The notes under the pieces: model-generated
Told to the model about the DNA's origin: nothing
Seen by the model: only the letters and a program-made list of their open reading frames with translations
Databases searched by the model: none
Source of the DNA: Zygnema cylindricum
Lineage: Eukaryota; Streptophyta; Zygnematophyceae; Zygnematales; Zygnemataceae
NCBI GenBank assembly: GCA_037447655.1
Contig: JBBHKE010001308.1
Span: 1-64,000 of the forward strand
Reading direction: 5' to 3'
Length of the DNA: 64,000 bases
Made by a program: the position numbers and the translations under genes
Shown here: positions 32,125-45,685 of the stretch, in pieces
Layout: each line of letters starts with the position of its first letter
Numbering within the stretch: position 1 is the stretch's first letter

Positions 32125-34560
32125 AAGGGTACTTTCGCATGTGCTAAAGTTACAGCTATTTTTTCTATCGTTTTCCTCCATAAATTAGAAAAAAACGATA
32201 AAATTTGTAGCCATACCAAAAGATTGAAGTTACCACCGTACAAGCAGCGTTACCTTACAACTTTACATGTACTGCAATTTGTCGTCAGGCTCGAAGCATT
32301 TTGTCATCTAGCACATTTCGACCCTCTTTTGCGTCCTTCCAGCTCATCTTCAAACTTTATATACAATCACCTCGCGAGGTGATTTTAAATAATGTTCCAT
32401 GAGGTAGACGAATAGGATCTTTGACAGACGAGCTGTGAAAAAATTAGAATTGGCAAACACCATGTGCCTTCGGACATGTTGGATTCAAATCATATGCTGC
32501 TTTCACACCGGAAAATAGATGATGAATGGGATGAGGAAACGGATGTCTTTTTGTTTTGTTTGGACGTGAAACGCCCTTGACGCCATCTCACGTCAACTAA
32601 TACGTCGGGATTCATACTACCGTACGATTAAGCTGTACGTCAAAATTACAAAAAAGTCTAAAATTTTCATTTTTTTTACGTTCTATTTTACATGATTTTG
32701 ATTGGCTGTTCGTGTATGGGTTATCATTTTACAAAATCTAGGTCCAATACGGATCATTTGTTCAAGATATGACTTCATGTTTTTCAAAGTCGGACTTTTG
32801 CATTCCGAAAAGGGTTTCCAGAAAAGAAGATGATTTGCCACAGCTGTCAAGTTTTGACGCACTTGACCGTATGTTTTGTCCGTCGCTACACTCCAAATCG
32901 TATATTTTGTTCGTCACTACGCTCCAAGAAGGTTGACAGCAGAGCAGTCGGTCAGTTTGGCGCCTTTGTTTTTGTTTTTTTGCGAAATGTATGCTACGAG
33001 ATTATTCGTTTCCTCGTCTCATTAATCATCCATTTCCGGTGTGAATGCAGTAATAGAAGTCCCATGCACATAATACGCACGATATAAACTAACAAATACT
33101 AAGTACGGTACGCATCAGACGATGTTAAAAAATTAATAAAATGCGTACACTACTATGCACCCTTACATTTTTTGATACATTTCGTATTTCGTAGGTATAT
33201 GCTCGTACCTTTTGGGGCTATTTTAGGGGTTTCAGGGTACATTTTCTTCTTTTCCGTATATTTCAATATAATCGCCTCACACTTTTCACACATGTACGTA
33301 CATATATTCCTGTTTTTGTACTTTTAGGATTATTTATTTTTGGCTTTGTAAGGTGCACTCCCGTACATTCCCGTATATTTCAGTACGGATGCGCTACATT
33401 TTTTGTATATTTACGTGCAGTCCTCGTGCATTAACGTACATTTTAGGGTTGTTAAAGGGGGGTTTTATGGGTTTTTAGGGTATATTGTCGTACGTTTTTT
33501 TATATTTCATTACAATTGCCTTAGATTTTCCGTACTATTGGTTTTTTTTAGGATACAATTTTTGTACAATTTCGTACCTCTCTGCTAATTTTACGTACTT
33601 TTAAGATTTTTTAAGGATTTTATAGGATAACGCTTTCCGTACATTTTCATACATGTCCATACAACAAAATTTACACGAATATTAAGAGAAGTATGAAATA
33701 AACAAAATCTACTTTATTTTTGTAAAAAAGTTGAAATCCGCACGAAATGGACATCGACAATTCAAATCCATCCAAAACGACAAAAAAAACGTGACAGAGG
33801 ATATCCTTTGACACTCCTTTTGCCATCCATTGACCTTCGCGGAAAAGATTTTGTGTTTTAATGCATAATAACTACTATAGTGTTATATATCTTCTTATTT
33901 TTGATCGTGATAAATTTCGTAACCAATGTTATCGGTTATTAGACGACGAAGGGTCCCGTATATGTTGTTCCGCAACCAACAAAACTTATCGTTGAAGTTA
34001 TGGTATGAAAGTAAAGTATGAAATGAGCACAGAGGTATCCCGACGTCCGGAGGGGGGAGAGGAGGACAAAGGGATTTTGGAAAAAAAAATACTAGTGTTG
34101 TGTATCGGTAAGGATTTGCTCATAACCGATATAGGCATTTTTTTGGGTAGCTTGTATGGTACGATGTATCGCTATCGGTGTTATTGTCGATAAATAACCG
34201 CTATTTATCGGTTATTATCGGTGATAACATCGATAACAATAACTATCGGGGATATTTGTACGGACCATACAGATAAATGTACGGCCAGTACACTCAACTG
34301 TACGTGTTATTCCTTGAACGAGCCACGGATCCTTTTCACCCCGAATCGGTAAAAAATCAGATATTTCCTTCCTTATTTCTATTTTAAGAGGGTTTATTTA
34401 GTTTTACACCCTCCCATATCCGTCCAGAATGTCTTTTTTACTCTTTTTTTCAAAAGCTGAGCCTTCCAAAGTTTGTAAACCTATATTCTTGCACATTGTA
34501 TGAGAAAATGTGTGATTTTATTTTTTCCCATCCATACAATAACTTAATTTAAACTCTAAT
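32125..34560. other. Unassigned sequence rich in GTACATTTT/CGTAC words
   Basis: No gene or element is assigned. An 18-bp run containing CACCTCGCGAGGTGA is palindromic at about 32370. The stretch 33170-33660 has many degenerate repeats of the type CGTACATTTTCGTAC. At 34100-34250 there is a TATCGGTTATTATCGG-type patch resembling 6415-6545. Short open frames have no recognisable domain. Confidence 0.45.
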
Positions 34561-37165
34561 GGGGACAAAAATTGTAAGGCAACGGAACTTAAAAACCGAC
34601 AGTCAAAGACAATTGAAAAACTGAAAAACTAAATGCATGTGGAAGCAACATAAAGGGAAAAGAAGGCGAAAGAAATTGATAACAAAGGACATTTGACAGA
34701 AAACAACAAGCACAGAAACAAAAACAATTATACATCGTGGAGGGAAGTAAGCAAAAAGAATAAACAAGGCGAAAGAAACGAACATAAAAAAATGGCACAT
34801 AAAACAAAGGCACTCGAAAAGGAAACAACCACTGATGTAAGGATAGAAAAAACAGCCTTAGATAAACACAGACGATAGATAAAAATAAGGACCAAAGCAG
34901 GAGGGCTCCCAAGTTCCCTCCTTAAAAAAGAAATGTTGACCTCAATTATGGAAGATCTCAAATAAAGCAACTCCAAAATAATCAGATACTACCAATATCC
35001 ACCAATATCTATATAATATATGACTATGAATAAAGTTATCTATCGCATTGAGCTAGTCCTCAAAAATAGAATAATAAGCTCATTCGTGATTAACATTCCA
35101 TTTGCTTCAAATTTCCCATGGGGGAGAGTTGATTTAGGTGCTCGGCACTATTCACGACACTGTTTCGATTATCACTTCTGAAGGGGATATCCTGTTGGCC
35201 ATGAGGTTTCAGATGCTATTACTTCTAATCAAATTGATAGTGTATTGCTTGATGGTGCACGTCTCATATTTGGTGACATTGTTTTAGCGAACTAGGACTC
35301 GAATACACTTGTTGGTCAAGCGGCTCAACATTATGGAGTTGTCGCCCTTGACACTGTAACAAGGAGCGTGAAACCACAAGAGAGAAATCAGACTCCAAAT
35401 TAGTTAGATTGAAGCTTCTCGAGATGAAGAGATGGAACAGTGACCACAACCTTCTCATAATTAAATTCTTGAATAGGGGAAACGAGATTGGAGGAAACCG
35501 ACATCTCCATGCATGAAACAGTCACCTCCCACGTCCTAAACTGCAGGCAAAAATGGGAATATATTGCTGAATTCGAGTCATAAGATAAATTCACAATCGA
35601 AGCCCTAGAGGCCAAACAAATCTTGACATCCATTAGTCGAAAATCAAACGGAGCAATATAAGACTGCCCAAAAGTGTCTAAATAAGCAGTTTAAAAAGAA
35701 AGACCGAAAAGACAGACCCATTGTTGTCTAGATCCACATTGCTTTGTTGACCATGCACCGATAATTTGTTTAAATTTAATCACCTTAAACAAGCGCCACA
35801 ACCATGGCAAACTAAAATATACAGTCATTCAGAACTAATGCTGTCTAGATCCACATTGCTTTGTTGACCATGCACCAATAATTTGTTTAAATTTAATCAC
35901 CTTAAACAAGCGCCACAACCATGGCAAACTAAAATATACAGTCCTTCAAAACTACTCGCCTGCTTGACAGTAATTTCAACTAATTTGTACTTTTCAGAAT
36001 CCGTTTGGATCGCAAATGAATAAATTACATTGCTCAGAAGCTACACACAACCATTCGATCCATTCGATTAGAACCGATGTTCAACTAAAAAAACAAACTC
36101 ACTATGGCTTTTCCACTAGGAAAAACTAAAAAAGCAGTACGTGTTCCCTACTAAAAAGAAAGCACAAAAACTACAAGCATACTACCGTAAACAAAGCACA
36201 AAACTAAAAATAATAGTCTCCTTGTTTTGATGTAGCTTTAAGATCCTTAAATTTTTTCAGGATCTGAGAGTAGTACTTCTGCAAATATAATTCCAAAGTG
36301 GTTGTCTCTTTAGGGTCCATTCCAAGAAATGTATAGGTGTTTGTTATGCGGGCAGTGGACATTACTTCTAGATAAAACTTGCAAAAAAGTAAGGGAAATA
36401 TACAAGATTTTGTTGGAGTTATTCAAAGAATCAACAAAATTTCTTCCATCAATGCGTCCAGATACCTTTATATGCTCAAGGATGAAGACTTATAAGCTTG
36501 CTTTGTCATTTCCAAATTCCCAACATGAGTGATAGTGTGAAGCATAATCGAAATATTTTATCGATTCAGTCTGTCCGAGCATTACGATAAACTGTGTGTT
36601 TAAATTATAACACTTGCATTGCAACAATGCCAATACAAACTGTGAAGTGAATAAAGAGCGGGTGGGAGGAAAGAGGGATGGAGCAACACAAAGAAGGGTG
36701 GCAGGGAGAAGGGAGAGAGGGAGAGGAGACAGGAATAAATTGAGAGAGGGAGAGAGGGGGGTAGAAAGGGAGCTATGGATATTTTCCCAATTTGTAAAAC
36801 ACAAAATGACAAAAGCCAAAAGTACCGCCTGTGTCCCTTGCCTGTCCTCCCAAACCACCTCAATTGCCTCGTAAACAATCCATTTTTCTTATAAGATAGA
36901 AACAAGAAAATGTGATAGCGTCCACAAGAAAAAGAAAAAGAAACAGAAAAATATCTAAACTTGGGCCGAGGTGAATGATTGTGAAGATTTTCTCTAAATC
37001 TCCCTTTCTTCACCTTGTTTTTGAAAAAGAAAATACAAGATTCTGATGCCCAAAAAAAACAAACTCGTGCTTCGAAGAGAATCAAAATTACATGCACATG
37101 AATTGTTCATAACCTTCTTCTGTCATGCCGCTTGTTGTCGGACATTTTAGTTGTTTATATTAAGG
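34561..37165. other. Unassigned sequence with small tandem repeats
   Basis: Open frames on both strands at 34.6-34.9 kb are artefacts of an A-rich tract. A 117-bp unit is tandemly duplicated at 35725-35841 and 35842-35958 with only a few differences (TGTCTAGATCCACATTGC start). A purine tract occupies about 36655-36770. The region 35150-35640 and the 67-codon frame at 36329-36532 show no family resemblance I can defend. Confidence 0.4.
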
Positions 37166-38849
37166 TGTTAGGACGGGCAGCCGCTACACTAATTTGTATT
37201 TGGGTGTTGTTTGGGTTTCGCAGGACCGTACGACGTGTACCGTACGACCTACATTTTCCGTAATTCTCGGGATGATTATTTGGACCGTACCCGCGGTCCT
37301 CCCGTACGGCGTATATTTTCCGAAATCGCGCCGATAGTGGATTTGGTTATTTCGCGTCGACCGTACGGCATACATTGACCGGAATTCCCGCGGCCATGAA
37401 TTGGACCGTACTTGCGGTCTTACCGTACCTGTTTTGATTTCCCGGGTTTTCCGCCGACGACGACTTGTACTTTACAAACTTATTTATTGCTTCTGGATTT
37501 TTCGCCGACAACTTATGTTCCAATTCACGTCGGTACAAATAAACCGACCGTACGACATACATTCTCCGGGATTTCCGCCGACGGTGAATTCGATTTTTCA
37601 CGTCAACCGTACGACTTCCTTTGTCCAGAATTTCCGCGATCGTAAATTGGATCGTACCTTCAATCCTACAGTACCTGCTTTCATTTCCCGAAATCCCGGC
37701 CGAAAACAATTTGGAATTATCTCACGCAAGGGAGCATCTCGGCCGTCGACGCCAAATATGCAATTTTGTTACATCGCATCTGGATCGTCGATGCAAATGA
37801 CAAACAAATCGGCTGTCAGCTCTGACGAAGCGACGTCATTGGACCATTTTAAGTCGTGAACCATTTGGAGGTTCACGCGTTCACATGTAGATAGGAAGGG
37901 TTTTAATCCGTAGGTTATAGATTTTGTAACGTAGGGCATAGGATTTCGGCCTCCTATTGGCTGAATCCAAACTAGACGCAAATACTTACATAGCACGCTG
38001 TACTCTGATTGGCCTATTTTTGCTAGTTGTAGTTTTTGTTACTTAGTTCATTTTGGATCATTCCATGCACACAATTTTTCAAGTGCAGGAATTATTCATT
38101 TTATTTATTTTCAGTATTGAAGATTTTCTGCAGCCATCTTTTTATTTGTAAAATTGTCCGGACAGCTTAGATGCGATTTTGTGCCTTTGCATGAAGCGTC
38201 TAGTTTTCCATTACATTATCAATATCTTGTAAATCCTTACATATTAATATATACGGCTTCGGCCAAGACCTACACGGTTTCCCTTCACTTTTCTCGTCCT
38301 TTTGAGTGGATTTCGTCTGTGATCTCACAACACAAACTTCTTTCCCCGGCTGTGGCTGAATTTTAATTAGTGTGGAAGTTGCATGTTGGGATTATTGATT
38401 TGTTGTTTTATTTCTTGAGATTGTGTATTTATTTCTATTTGGCTTTTGCGCATCTTTTGAGTTTGGTTATCTCAAACCTCATAAGTGTCGGGCATATTGT
38501 CATTTTCGGTTTTTATTTATCTTTCTCGGTTGTTTATGCTTTGATTTATTCTATTTAAGTATAAATTCAGATTATCCTTGATAAAGATAACTCCTGCAAG
38601 GAATATAAATAGACCGTGGGGCCTAGTGGTCATCCATCGGCTTAGTAAATAAACCGACCTAACCATAACCAGCTAAGTCGTTGACCTTTCTTTTTCTTCC
38701 ACCTTGCCTGTTGCGGTATTTGTCCATTTGTACTTTATGTTTTATTTCATTTACGATATCTCGCTATCATTTGAGTTTAAGTTGAGTACAGCTGATGATA
38801 TTGCATGCACCTTCATGTTATTGGACACATGCACGACAATGCTATCTAG
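37166..38849 (+). repeat. Gypsy-type LTR (long copy)
   Basis: Starts TGTTAGGACGGGC after internal-type sequence ending TTTATATTAAGG and ends ATGCACGACA. It aligns with 51209-52204, which lacks about 530 bp present here. It contains diverged internal repeats (CCGTACG...TTTCCG...GCCGACGGTGAATT), a TATAAATAG box at 38604 and, downstream of it, a roughly 190-bp R-U5-like part (AACCATAACCAGCTAAGTCG to the end). Open frames within it are not genes. Its end abuts Copia E3 directly. Confidence 0.65.
38604..38612 (+). promoter_or_regulatory. Candidate TATA box in the Gypsy LTR
   Basis: TATAAATAG lies about 35 bp upstream of the segment (TAAACCGACC...) shared by all three Gypsy LTR copies, a sensible U3/R spacing. 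Part of the evidence is positional only. Confidence 0.4.
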
Positions 38850-39727
38850 AGAGAGAGAGGTTATAGCTTGGTAGATTTACTAAAATGGTACATGACGTAC
38901 CACGGATTTGATCCTGGTACCAGCTGTCTTTCAAAGTCGTTGGTAGCCGGTAGCTTTATCGTATAAGTCTAGGACCAGTGATAGGTGATATAAGGTTTGA
39001 TATGGGTATAAATGTTAACACAATAATTCATTTACCTGTCGAATAGATTCCTAATACATAGAAACAATTCAAGTACAGAACGGTTGTATGTATTTTATGA
39101 AACAAATACCACGCATTTGTTTCAACCGTGAAACAAATACCGCACGTCTATTTTCAACGGCTTTAACTATAGACGGTTTTTATCGGACGCCCACGATAGG
39201 GGCCGCGATCGCGGAATAGGTACTTTTGGCGTTTTACGGTCATCGCCAAGTCAAGTGACACGTGGCGCGACAACATTGAATTGGGGCAACTCCGAAGATT
39301 ACGTGAACAAATCTAGATATGACATGTGTCGCCTTTTTGGCCATGTCGTACGATGGCCGTACAAAAAGTACACCAGCACCTGTACTTTTTTGTACAACAC
39401 GGTATTGTGATTGGTGCCGTACGTCAGTAGATAGAGTTTTAGAGAGAGATAGGACTTAGAAAATTTAGTAGGTAGCCACCTCTATTCAAGAGAGCTCCTG
39501 TACAAAAGGTAATCTTTGACCACTCATCACTTACTGGGGGAGCAAATTCAGAGATTATTTTTGCTATCGACTCAAGGGAGTCTTGCCTTCACAGGAGTGA
39601 AGGTGGTCAAAGTTTTTGTCTGCCTGGGTGGCAGTTATTCTTGCTGAAATACAAAAGGGTCAGGGTTATCCTAGAGGCTTCGCGTGAGCTGCCCATTCTA
39701 AGGACGTATAGAGGTCTCAGAATTGCA
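38850..39727 (+). repeat. E3 5' LTR (left part missing)
   Basis: Ends AGAATTGCA before the primer site; its left about 100-200 bp are missing compared with 44236-45193. The antisense tRNA-like module at 38898-38972 has the minus-strand T-arm CCAGGATCAAATCCGTGG and the D-arm-like TATACGATAAAGCT. An inverted CCAAT motif is at about 39410. Confidence 0.85.
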
Positions 39728-39728
39728 G

Positions 39729-39740
39729 GTTATGGGCCCA
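39729..39740 (+). promoter_or_regulatory. E3 primer binding site and gag start
   Basis: GTTATGGGCCCA, complementary to the initiator tRNA-Met anticodon arm. The ATG at 39732-39734 opens an uninterrupted Gag N-terminus (M-G-P-P-S-R-V-P-I-F-N-G-T-G-F-I-Y-W-E-S). Confidence 0.85.
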
Positions 39741-40809
39741 CCCTCTAGAGTGCCCATCTTCAATGGAACAGGATTCATATACTGGGAAAGTATGATGACA
39801 AGAGCTCTATGTGAGAAAAGGTTTTGGGGAATAGTGAGTGACTCTTTGCATCCCTCCAAGGTTTGGAGGAAACAAATTCACTAGAGATGCAGATCCATCT
39901 CCACTGGAGAAGACAAAAGAAAGGGAGGTGGTGGACAAAAGAAAGGAGAAGTAGACGGTCACACCAATAGCAACCGATTCGGCATTCATGTCACATATTT
40001 GGAGGAAGGAGGAGAATAATAGCAATACTTGGGACTAAAACAATATGGCGGCAAAACACTTCATCCTCCGCCATCTTACTCAAAGGCTTGCATCTCCTCA
40101 TTTGTAGGTGGAGAGGGCATTTGAACTTTAGGTGGCTCTCATAAAGATGTACCGAAGTGGTACGATTCAGCAACAACAGTTGGCTAATCAGAAAATTGAC
40201 GCATATGTATACAAAGGGGGGAAGATGTTGGATTTTTCTAATGAGCTCGCAACACTTTTTATGGAGCTAGAGTGTGCTGGACAGGTTAAAATTGAAAAGA
40301 TGAAGGTTAACAGCTTGCTCATGAAGTTACCAGATGAGTTTGAGAACATAGTCAACTATGTACAGAACTTGCCGGACTCAAGGTGGATATGGAATTCAGT
40401 GGTAGGGATGATTCTCATTCACGAGAATACGATTGAGATTTGAAGGGGAGGAAAGAGTGGGCAAGCCTCGCCTGCCGGGACCGATTAGAGGAACAAGGAT
40501 TCCAAGAAACCGGTCGGGTATTATAGAGGGGGGGGTGCAGAAAATTGAGACCGACAAGTTTGGACCAAGGGCTCCCAATGGTTTGTGTCGTTTTTGTAGA
40601 AATCTAGGGCACTATATGGCGGAGTGCACTAAGCTAACCGAACTTTGGTTAAAAGAGAGGCAGAGCGGTGGACCTCGAAGAGGAAAGAAAAAGGCTCTTG
40701 TGACTCAAGTACACGAGGAGGAATCCGAGGACGAGGACGATGAGATCTTGTTGGATGAGGAGTTGAAGGCGAAGACCGAGGTCGAAATTCCTCGAAAGCA
40801 TAAATAAGC
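39732..40809 (+). pseudogene. gag: E3 gag (broken)
   Basis: N-terminus as in E1/E2 up to R-F-W-G-I-V-S, then a small deletion and stops. The core Y-K-G-G-K-M-L-D-F-S-N-E-L and the zinc knuckle CRFCRNLGHYMAEC (CX2CX4HX4C, about 40588-40630) are intact in the open pieces 40132-40443 and 40433-40807, which are in different frames. Confidence 0.85.
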
Positions 40810-43800
40810 TTTCGGAGGTTTGAAAGGTGAAGGAGGTTGGATTGTGAATTCGGGTGCCTCCATGCACATGTGTAAGGATAAACACCTTGTCACTAAGATG
40901 AGAAAGATTCCCACCGTAGTGATAGAGTATGGGGATGGGAGGGTAGTCACTAGTTCTATGGTAGGATCGGTAGACCTGAAAATCTTAGTGGAGGGAAAGA
41001 CACCCATAGTGACATTCTTTGATGTGTTGTTTACTCTAGAGTTAAACAAAAACCTTATCTCAACGTCTGTGTTAGATGATAAGGATTTCGAGACTAGCAC
41101 TAGGAAGGGAACCTTTAATGATAGCTTTGAGGAGGAAGTGTAATTCACTGCTGAAAAAGATAGCCTAGGGATGTTTAGGTTGATTTTAAGCAATTAAAAG
41201 AAAAAACTTTACTATGTTGATGTTCATGATATTATGTTGTGGCATAAGAGGCTTGGACATGTGTATTTAGATAAGTTAAAAAAAATGAAAAAGATGGGAA
41301 TAGTGGAAGGAATTCAGTTTGGAGAAAGTGAAAACCTAAGTGACTGTAGTGGTTGTGCTCAAGGTAAAGCACACAAGTTACCCTTCCCAAAGGAAGCCAC
41401 TTATAAAGGAGAAAAAGTTTTAGACTTGGTACACACTCATATTTGGGGATTGGCCAAAGTGCCTTCACTCAGGGGTAAGTGGCTTTTTATGACTATCATT
41501 GACGATTGGTCTTGTTATTCAAGAGTGTACTTTTTGAAAAATAAATCAGAGGCTCTACAGCTTTTTAAAAAATATAAAGCGTGGAGTGAGAAACTTCATG
41601 AAACCTCTATTAAGAGAGTAAGGATAGATAATGGGGGAGAATATACCTCCAATCAGTTTGAGGATTTTTTGAGAGAAGATGGAGTGAAACATCAAAAGAC
41701 AGTCCTTGAAAATCTTGAGCAGGATGGTGTAGCCGAGAGGTTAAATAGGACAATAAGTGATAGTGCTAGGAGTATGTTGACGGATAAGAAGATAGGAAAG
41801 AGATTCAAGGTAGAAGCAATGAACCATGCTAATTATCTCAAGACTAGAGTTATTACCTTGGCAGTAAAAGGCCAAACTCCTTATGAGAGATGGACCGGCC
41901 AAAAACCAGATGTAACACACTTAAAGGTTTTGGTAGTCAAGTGTTCAGTCTAGACACAAATCATTCAAATTGGAAATAGATCCGAAAGAAAAACTAGGAT
42001 ATTTACTAGATATGATAAAAATGTAAAAGGATATAGAGTTTATGATCTCAAGAGAGAGGATATAATTCTAGTGAAGCATTTAGTGGCTATGGATGAAGGG
42101 GAGACTATAGATCCCTTTATGCATACGAAGTCAATCAAAATCATATTTGAGTCAGAAAATTCTAATGACTTTGAGCTTATTAACTCTTTAGATTTCAAAG
42201 AAGATGGTGATCTTGCATGTAAATATTAGATCGGACAGGAACCAATAGTGGAACCTCAAGTGACAACTTAGCGAGAAGCGGAAGACGTGGTGGAAATTAA
42301 ACCGGAACCAAGGGAGAGGGGAGAAGATGAAAGTATTAGAAGGAATCCGCAAGACCCATCTATACCAATGACATATTTTGAATAATTTAGGAGAAGCAGC
42401 AAAAGGCTGCTAGAAAAACAAGTTGACAACAAGGTAACCAAAATATCCCACCCGGATGATCCTTAGACTTGCAAAGAGGTGATGAATTGTCCAGAGAGAA
42501 ACAGATTGAAAATAGCCATCAACCATGGCGGTCGATACTTGGGAGTTGGTAGACTGTCCACTTGACCGAAAGCTGATAGGGTGTAAGTGGGTTTTTAAGT
42601 TAAAACTGAACCCGGATATCACCATTGAGTGTTATAAGGCCCCGTTAGTGGCCAAAGGATTTAATCGAAAAGAGGGAATCGACTACGAAAAAACCTTTCT
42701 CCAGTCGATAGATTTCCTTCCGCTCGTATCCTTTTTAGTCTGGCAGCTGCAAAAGACATGGAAGTTCACCAGAACAACCTTTTTGCATGGAGAGCTTAAG
42801 AGAAGATCTTCATTTGACAACCCAAAGGATTCGTGGAACAAGGAAAGGAGAGCAAGGTATGCCGGCTAAGTAAATCTCTCTATGACCAAAAAATGGCGTT
42901 TGACAGTGGAACAAGAAGTTTGATGAGTTTTTAACGAGTCTACGATATATACGGATCAGCTCATATCATTCAATTCACGTATTTGAAGATGAGGAAGGTA
43001 TTATTTAGTTTGCAATTTATGTCGATGACTTGCTTGTTTTAAGTAAATCCATGGATAAAATTAATAAACTGAAAACAGTTCTAAAGAGCAGATTTGAGAT
43101 AAAGGATACGGGGGAGGTAAGATATCTTGGAAATTCAAGTAGAGAGAGACAAAGATTGAAAGATATTCACACTAATTGAGAAAAAGGCCATTGGGAACAT
43201 GGTTTAAAAGTTTCAAATGGATAAGGTCGATATTTGCACAGCTCCAACGGAGCTAAAAAAGGGAAGTGAGAGGAGTGGGGAAGATGGAGTTATAATTTTT
43301 GATGAGGAAGTAGGTCATTATTTGCAAAAGTTCATGTAGACTATCCCTTACAAACAAGTATAAGGAAGTCTAATCTATTTTATGATTTGTACTCGACCGG
43401 ATTTTGCTCCAGTTGTAGGATTGTTGAGTAGGAGTCTTAATGCTCCCACTAAAAGAGATTAGCAGGCAGCTAGGAGAGTCTGTAGATATCTTCAGTGACT
43501 AAGGATCTATGGCTGCAGTTGGGTGGGGAAAATACAAACATCACCAGTTGGAGTGATGCCACTTATCGGGATGCTCCCATAAGGAGATGTACTTTTGGAT
43601 ATGTATTGTATGTGGGTGATGGGGTTTGCTACTAGAATAGCAAATATCAGAAAGTTATTGCTCAGTCCACCATGGAGGCTGAATATAGCTTCTTGCTCTC
43701 TTGTAAAAGAATTGATTTGGGTGATGGGGTTTACTGCCGGAATATTAAAAAACAAAAAGTTATTGCTCAGTCCACCATTGAGGTTGAGTATATGGCTTCT

Positions 43801-44222
43801 TGCTCTCTTGTAAAAAAATTGATGTGGGTGATGGGGTTTACTGCCGGAATATTAAAAAACAAAAAGTTATTGCTCACTCCACCATTGAGGTTGAGTATAT
43901 GGCTTTTTGCTCTGTTGTAAAAGAATTGATGTGGGTGAAGTCTTTGCTTGGTGAGCTTGGTCATCTTAAGAGCGGTGTGCAGAAAATCTTTTGTGATAAT
44001 CACGAAGCCATTGCCATGGCTGCGAATCCCAAACACCACTTCAAAGCCAAACACATTGATATTAGACTAAGTTTTGTTACAGGGAAAGTGGAGAACAAAA
44101 AAATAAGTTTAGAATATAGACCAGATAGTGAAATGGCAACTGATATGATGACCAAGCGTGTACCATCTCCTAAATTATTCTCTTGTAGGGAGAAGTGTGG
44201 TCTTAAAATAAAAAGTGACTAG
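40810..44222 (+). pseudogene. pol: E3 pol (broken)
   Basis: The protease has V-N-S-G-A-S: the catalytic Asp is now Asn. In the integrase the first Asp is His (H-T-H-I-W-G); D-N-G-G-E-Y and V-A-E-R remain. RT is full of stops but Y-V-D-D-L-L-V-L is readable at about 43020. RNase H is disrupted by a tandem triplication, with an intact C-terminal piece (43800-44222) containing C-D-N-H. More decayed than E1, so probably older. Confidence 0.9.
43611..43928 (+). repeat. Tandem triplication within E3 RNase H
   Basis: A unit of about 106 bp starting TG(T)GGGTGATGGGGTTT occurs at 43611, about 43716 and about 43823, ending at the natural TGTGGGTGAAG at 43929. The element normally contains TGTGGGTGA twice, about 106 bp apart (compare 13046 and 13153 in E1), so slippage or unequal exchange between these short matches explains the extra units. 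Confidence 0.85.
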
Positions 44223-44235
44223 AAAATAATGGGAG

Positions 44236-45193
44236 TTTAGAAATTAAAGGTTTCTTTCATTTATTTTCTAGGTTTGAATATGAAAAATAAAAAGAGGAAG
44301 TCAACAAAGGTAGTCTGCTTCTCGCTCCACTCTCCTGTCCACATACTTGTTGCAGTCACTAAAGACCGCAGAGAGAGCGAGAGCTATGGTTGCCTATGCT
44401 GTCCAACGAGACATAGAGTAGGCTAATATTAGTCTGTACCAAAATGGTTGCCGCAACCAAGATTTTATCCAAGTACCTACCGTCTGTCAGAAGAACAATT
44501 AGTCGTTAGCTTTATCCTATAGTCAAGCACCAGTGTTGAAATATATATGGTATATAGGTATTTAAATATGTACACGTGGAGAATTCCATTTAATTGATAG
44601 AAAGGACTCTTAGAGCGTAGAACATGTTGTACCTTATTTACTATATGAAACAAATGTTAGAGACATTTGTTTCAACGGTTTGTATCAAAAGTCGATTTGG
44701 ATCGACGGCCATGGTGCGAGCCGACATTCCGGAATGGCCGCCTTGGCGGTTTTTGGACGCCGCACTCCGGATGACACGTGGGAATATCTTATAGGATTAC
44801 GAGATTCCAAAACGAACGATAACATTTCTGGATGTGACAATTGCCAAAGTTATGGCTATGCCGTACAAGGGCCTTACAGAAAGTACTCCGACACTGGTAC
44901 TTTTTTGTACAGTACAGTCCAATGATTGGTGCCGTACTTCAATATAAGGTGGTTTAGAGAGATATTTAGACTTAGCCAAATCCAGAGGTAGCCGCCTCTT
45001 CCCGAGAGAGATCCGTACAAAAAGTAATCTTTGACCATTCATACTTTACTACTCAGGGGAGCAAATTCAGTGTTTCTTTTTGCTATCAACTCAAGGGCAA
45101 TTATTCTTGTTGAAACAAGAAGGGGTCAGGGTTATCTTAGGGGCTTTGTGTAAGCTGCCCACCTTGAGGACCTATGGAGGTCTGAGAGTTGCA
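44236..45193 (+). repeat. E3 3' LTR
   Basis: Starts TTTAGAAATTAAAGG (TG mutated to TT) after AAAATAATGGGAG and ends GAGAGTTGCA. 958 bp. The tRNA-like module (about 44455-44535) is badly degraded here. Confidence 0.9.
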
Positions 45194-45685
45194 TTCTCTC
45201 ACTTCACCCTCCCTTCGTACTTTTCCCCTTTCTCCACTTGCACGACATCATTGGTTACATTCAACTATTAGAGGATATCGTCAACGATAAGCCATAATAG
45301 TATGTGGTCGCTTACTAAGTTAGTACGTCGTTGTTTACTTCGTTGGATGTTGTTCTCCATGGCGTTCCTTCTCAGACGTGTGTAAAATCGAGAAAAAGAA
45401 GAAGGGGCAACGAAAAGTGGAAAGTAAAAACAAGATTTTGACCTAAAACGTAAGGTAAGACTTGAAAACATACAAGGAAGAATTATAACGATTTTGTGCA
45501 TTATAAACTTTGGTGATGTATGTTTAGAAAGATAGAAAGCATCGTCGCTTCGTTGCGATTGAAGATTCCAAATGTGGGGCAACAAAAAGAAACAACACTG
45601 TGGGACGGTGTCGCCTGTTTGGTGTTAAACACCAAAAGAAAAAAATTGCAACCCAAATGTTCAAACCAACCGTTTGTAATTTTTG
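45194..45685. other. Unassigned sequence
   Basis: Downstream flank of E3. Short open frames on both strands lack recognisable domains. I see no gene. Confidence 0.4.

Larger units (their letters stand above)
38850..45193 (+). mobile_element. Copia E3, 5'-truncated
   Basis: A Copia element related to E1. Its 5' LTR is cut near the middle, where the Gypsy LTR ends (38849). The internal region runs 39728-44235, followed by a complete 3' LTR. Polyprotein motifs are present but heavily mutated, and a roughly 106-bp segment of RNase H is triplicated. Confidence 0.9.

Noticed and set aside
34561-34980. Overlapping open frames on both strands, including hydrophobic minus frames
   Set aside because: An A-rich low-complexity tract keeps the minus frames open as Phe/Leu; no domain, start context or splice signal supports a gene.
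35100-35640. Possible decayed host exon (plus frame with G-H-E-V-S-D-A-I-like text)
   Set aside because: Several stops, no recognisable family and no splice signals I can defend.
36490-37097. Minus frames of 122 and 165 codons with hydrophobic stretches
   Set aside because: They cross a purine tract (36655-36770); the reading is Leu/Ser/Pro low complexity with no family resemblance.
37401-37859. 152-codon plus frame and overlapping minus frames with repeated motifs
   Set aside because: They lie inside the U3 part of a Gypsy LTR and reflect its internal repeats; both strands are equally open.
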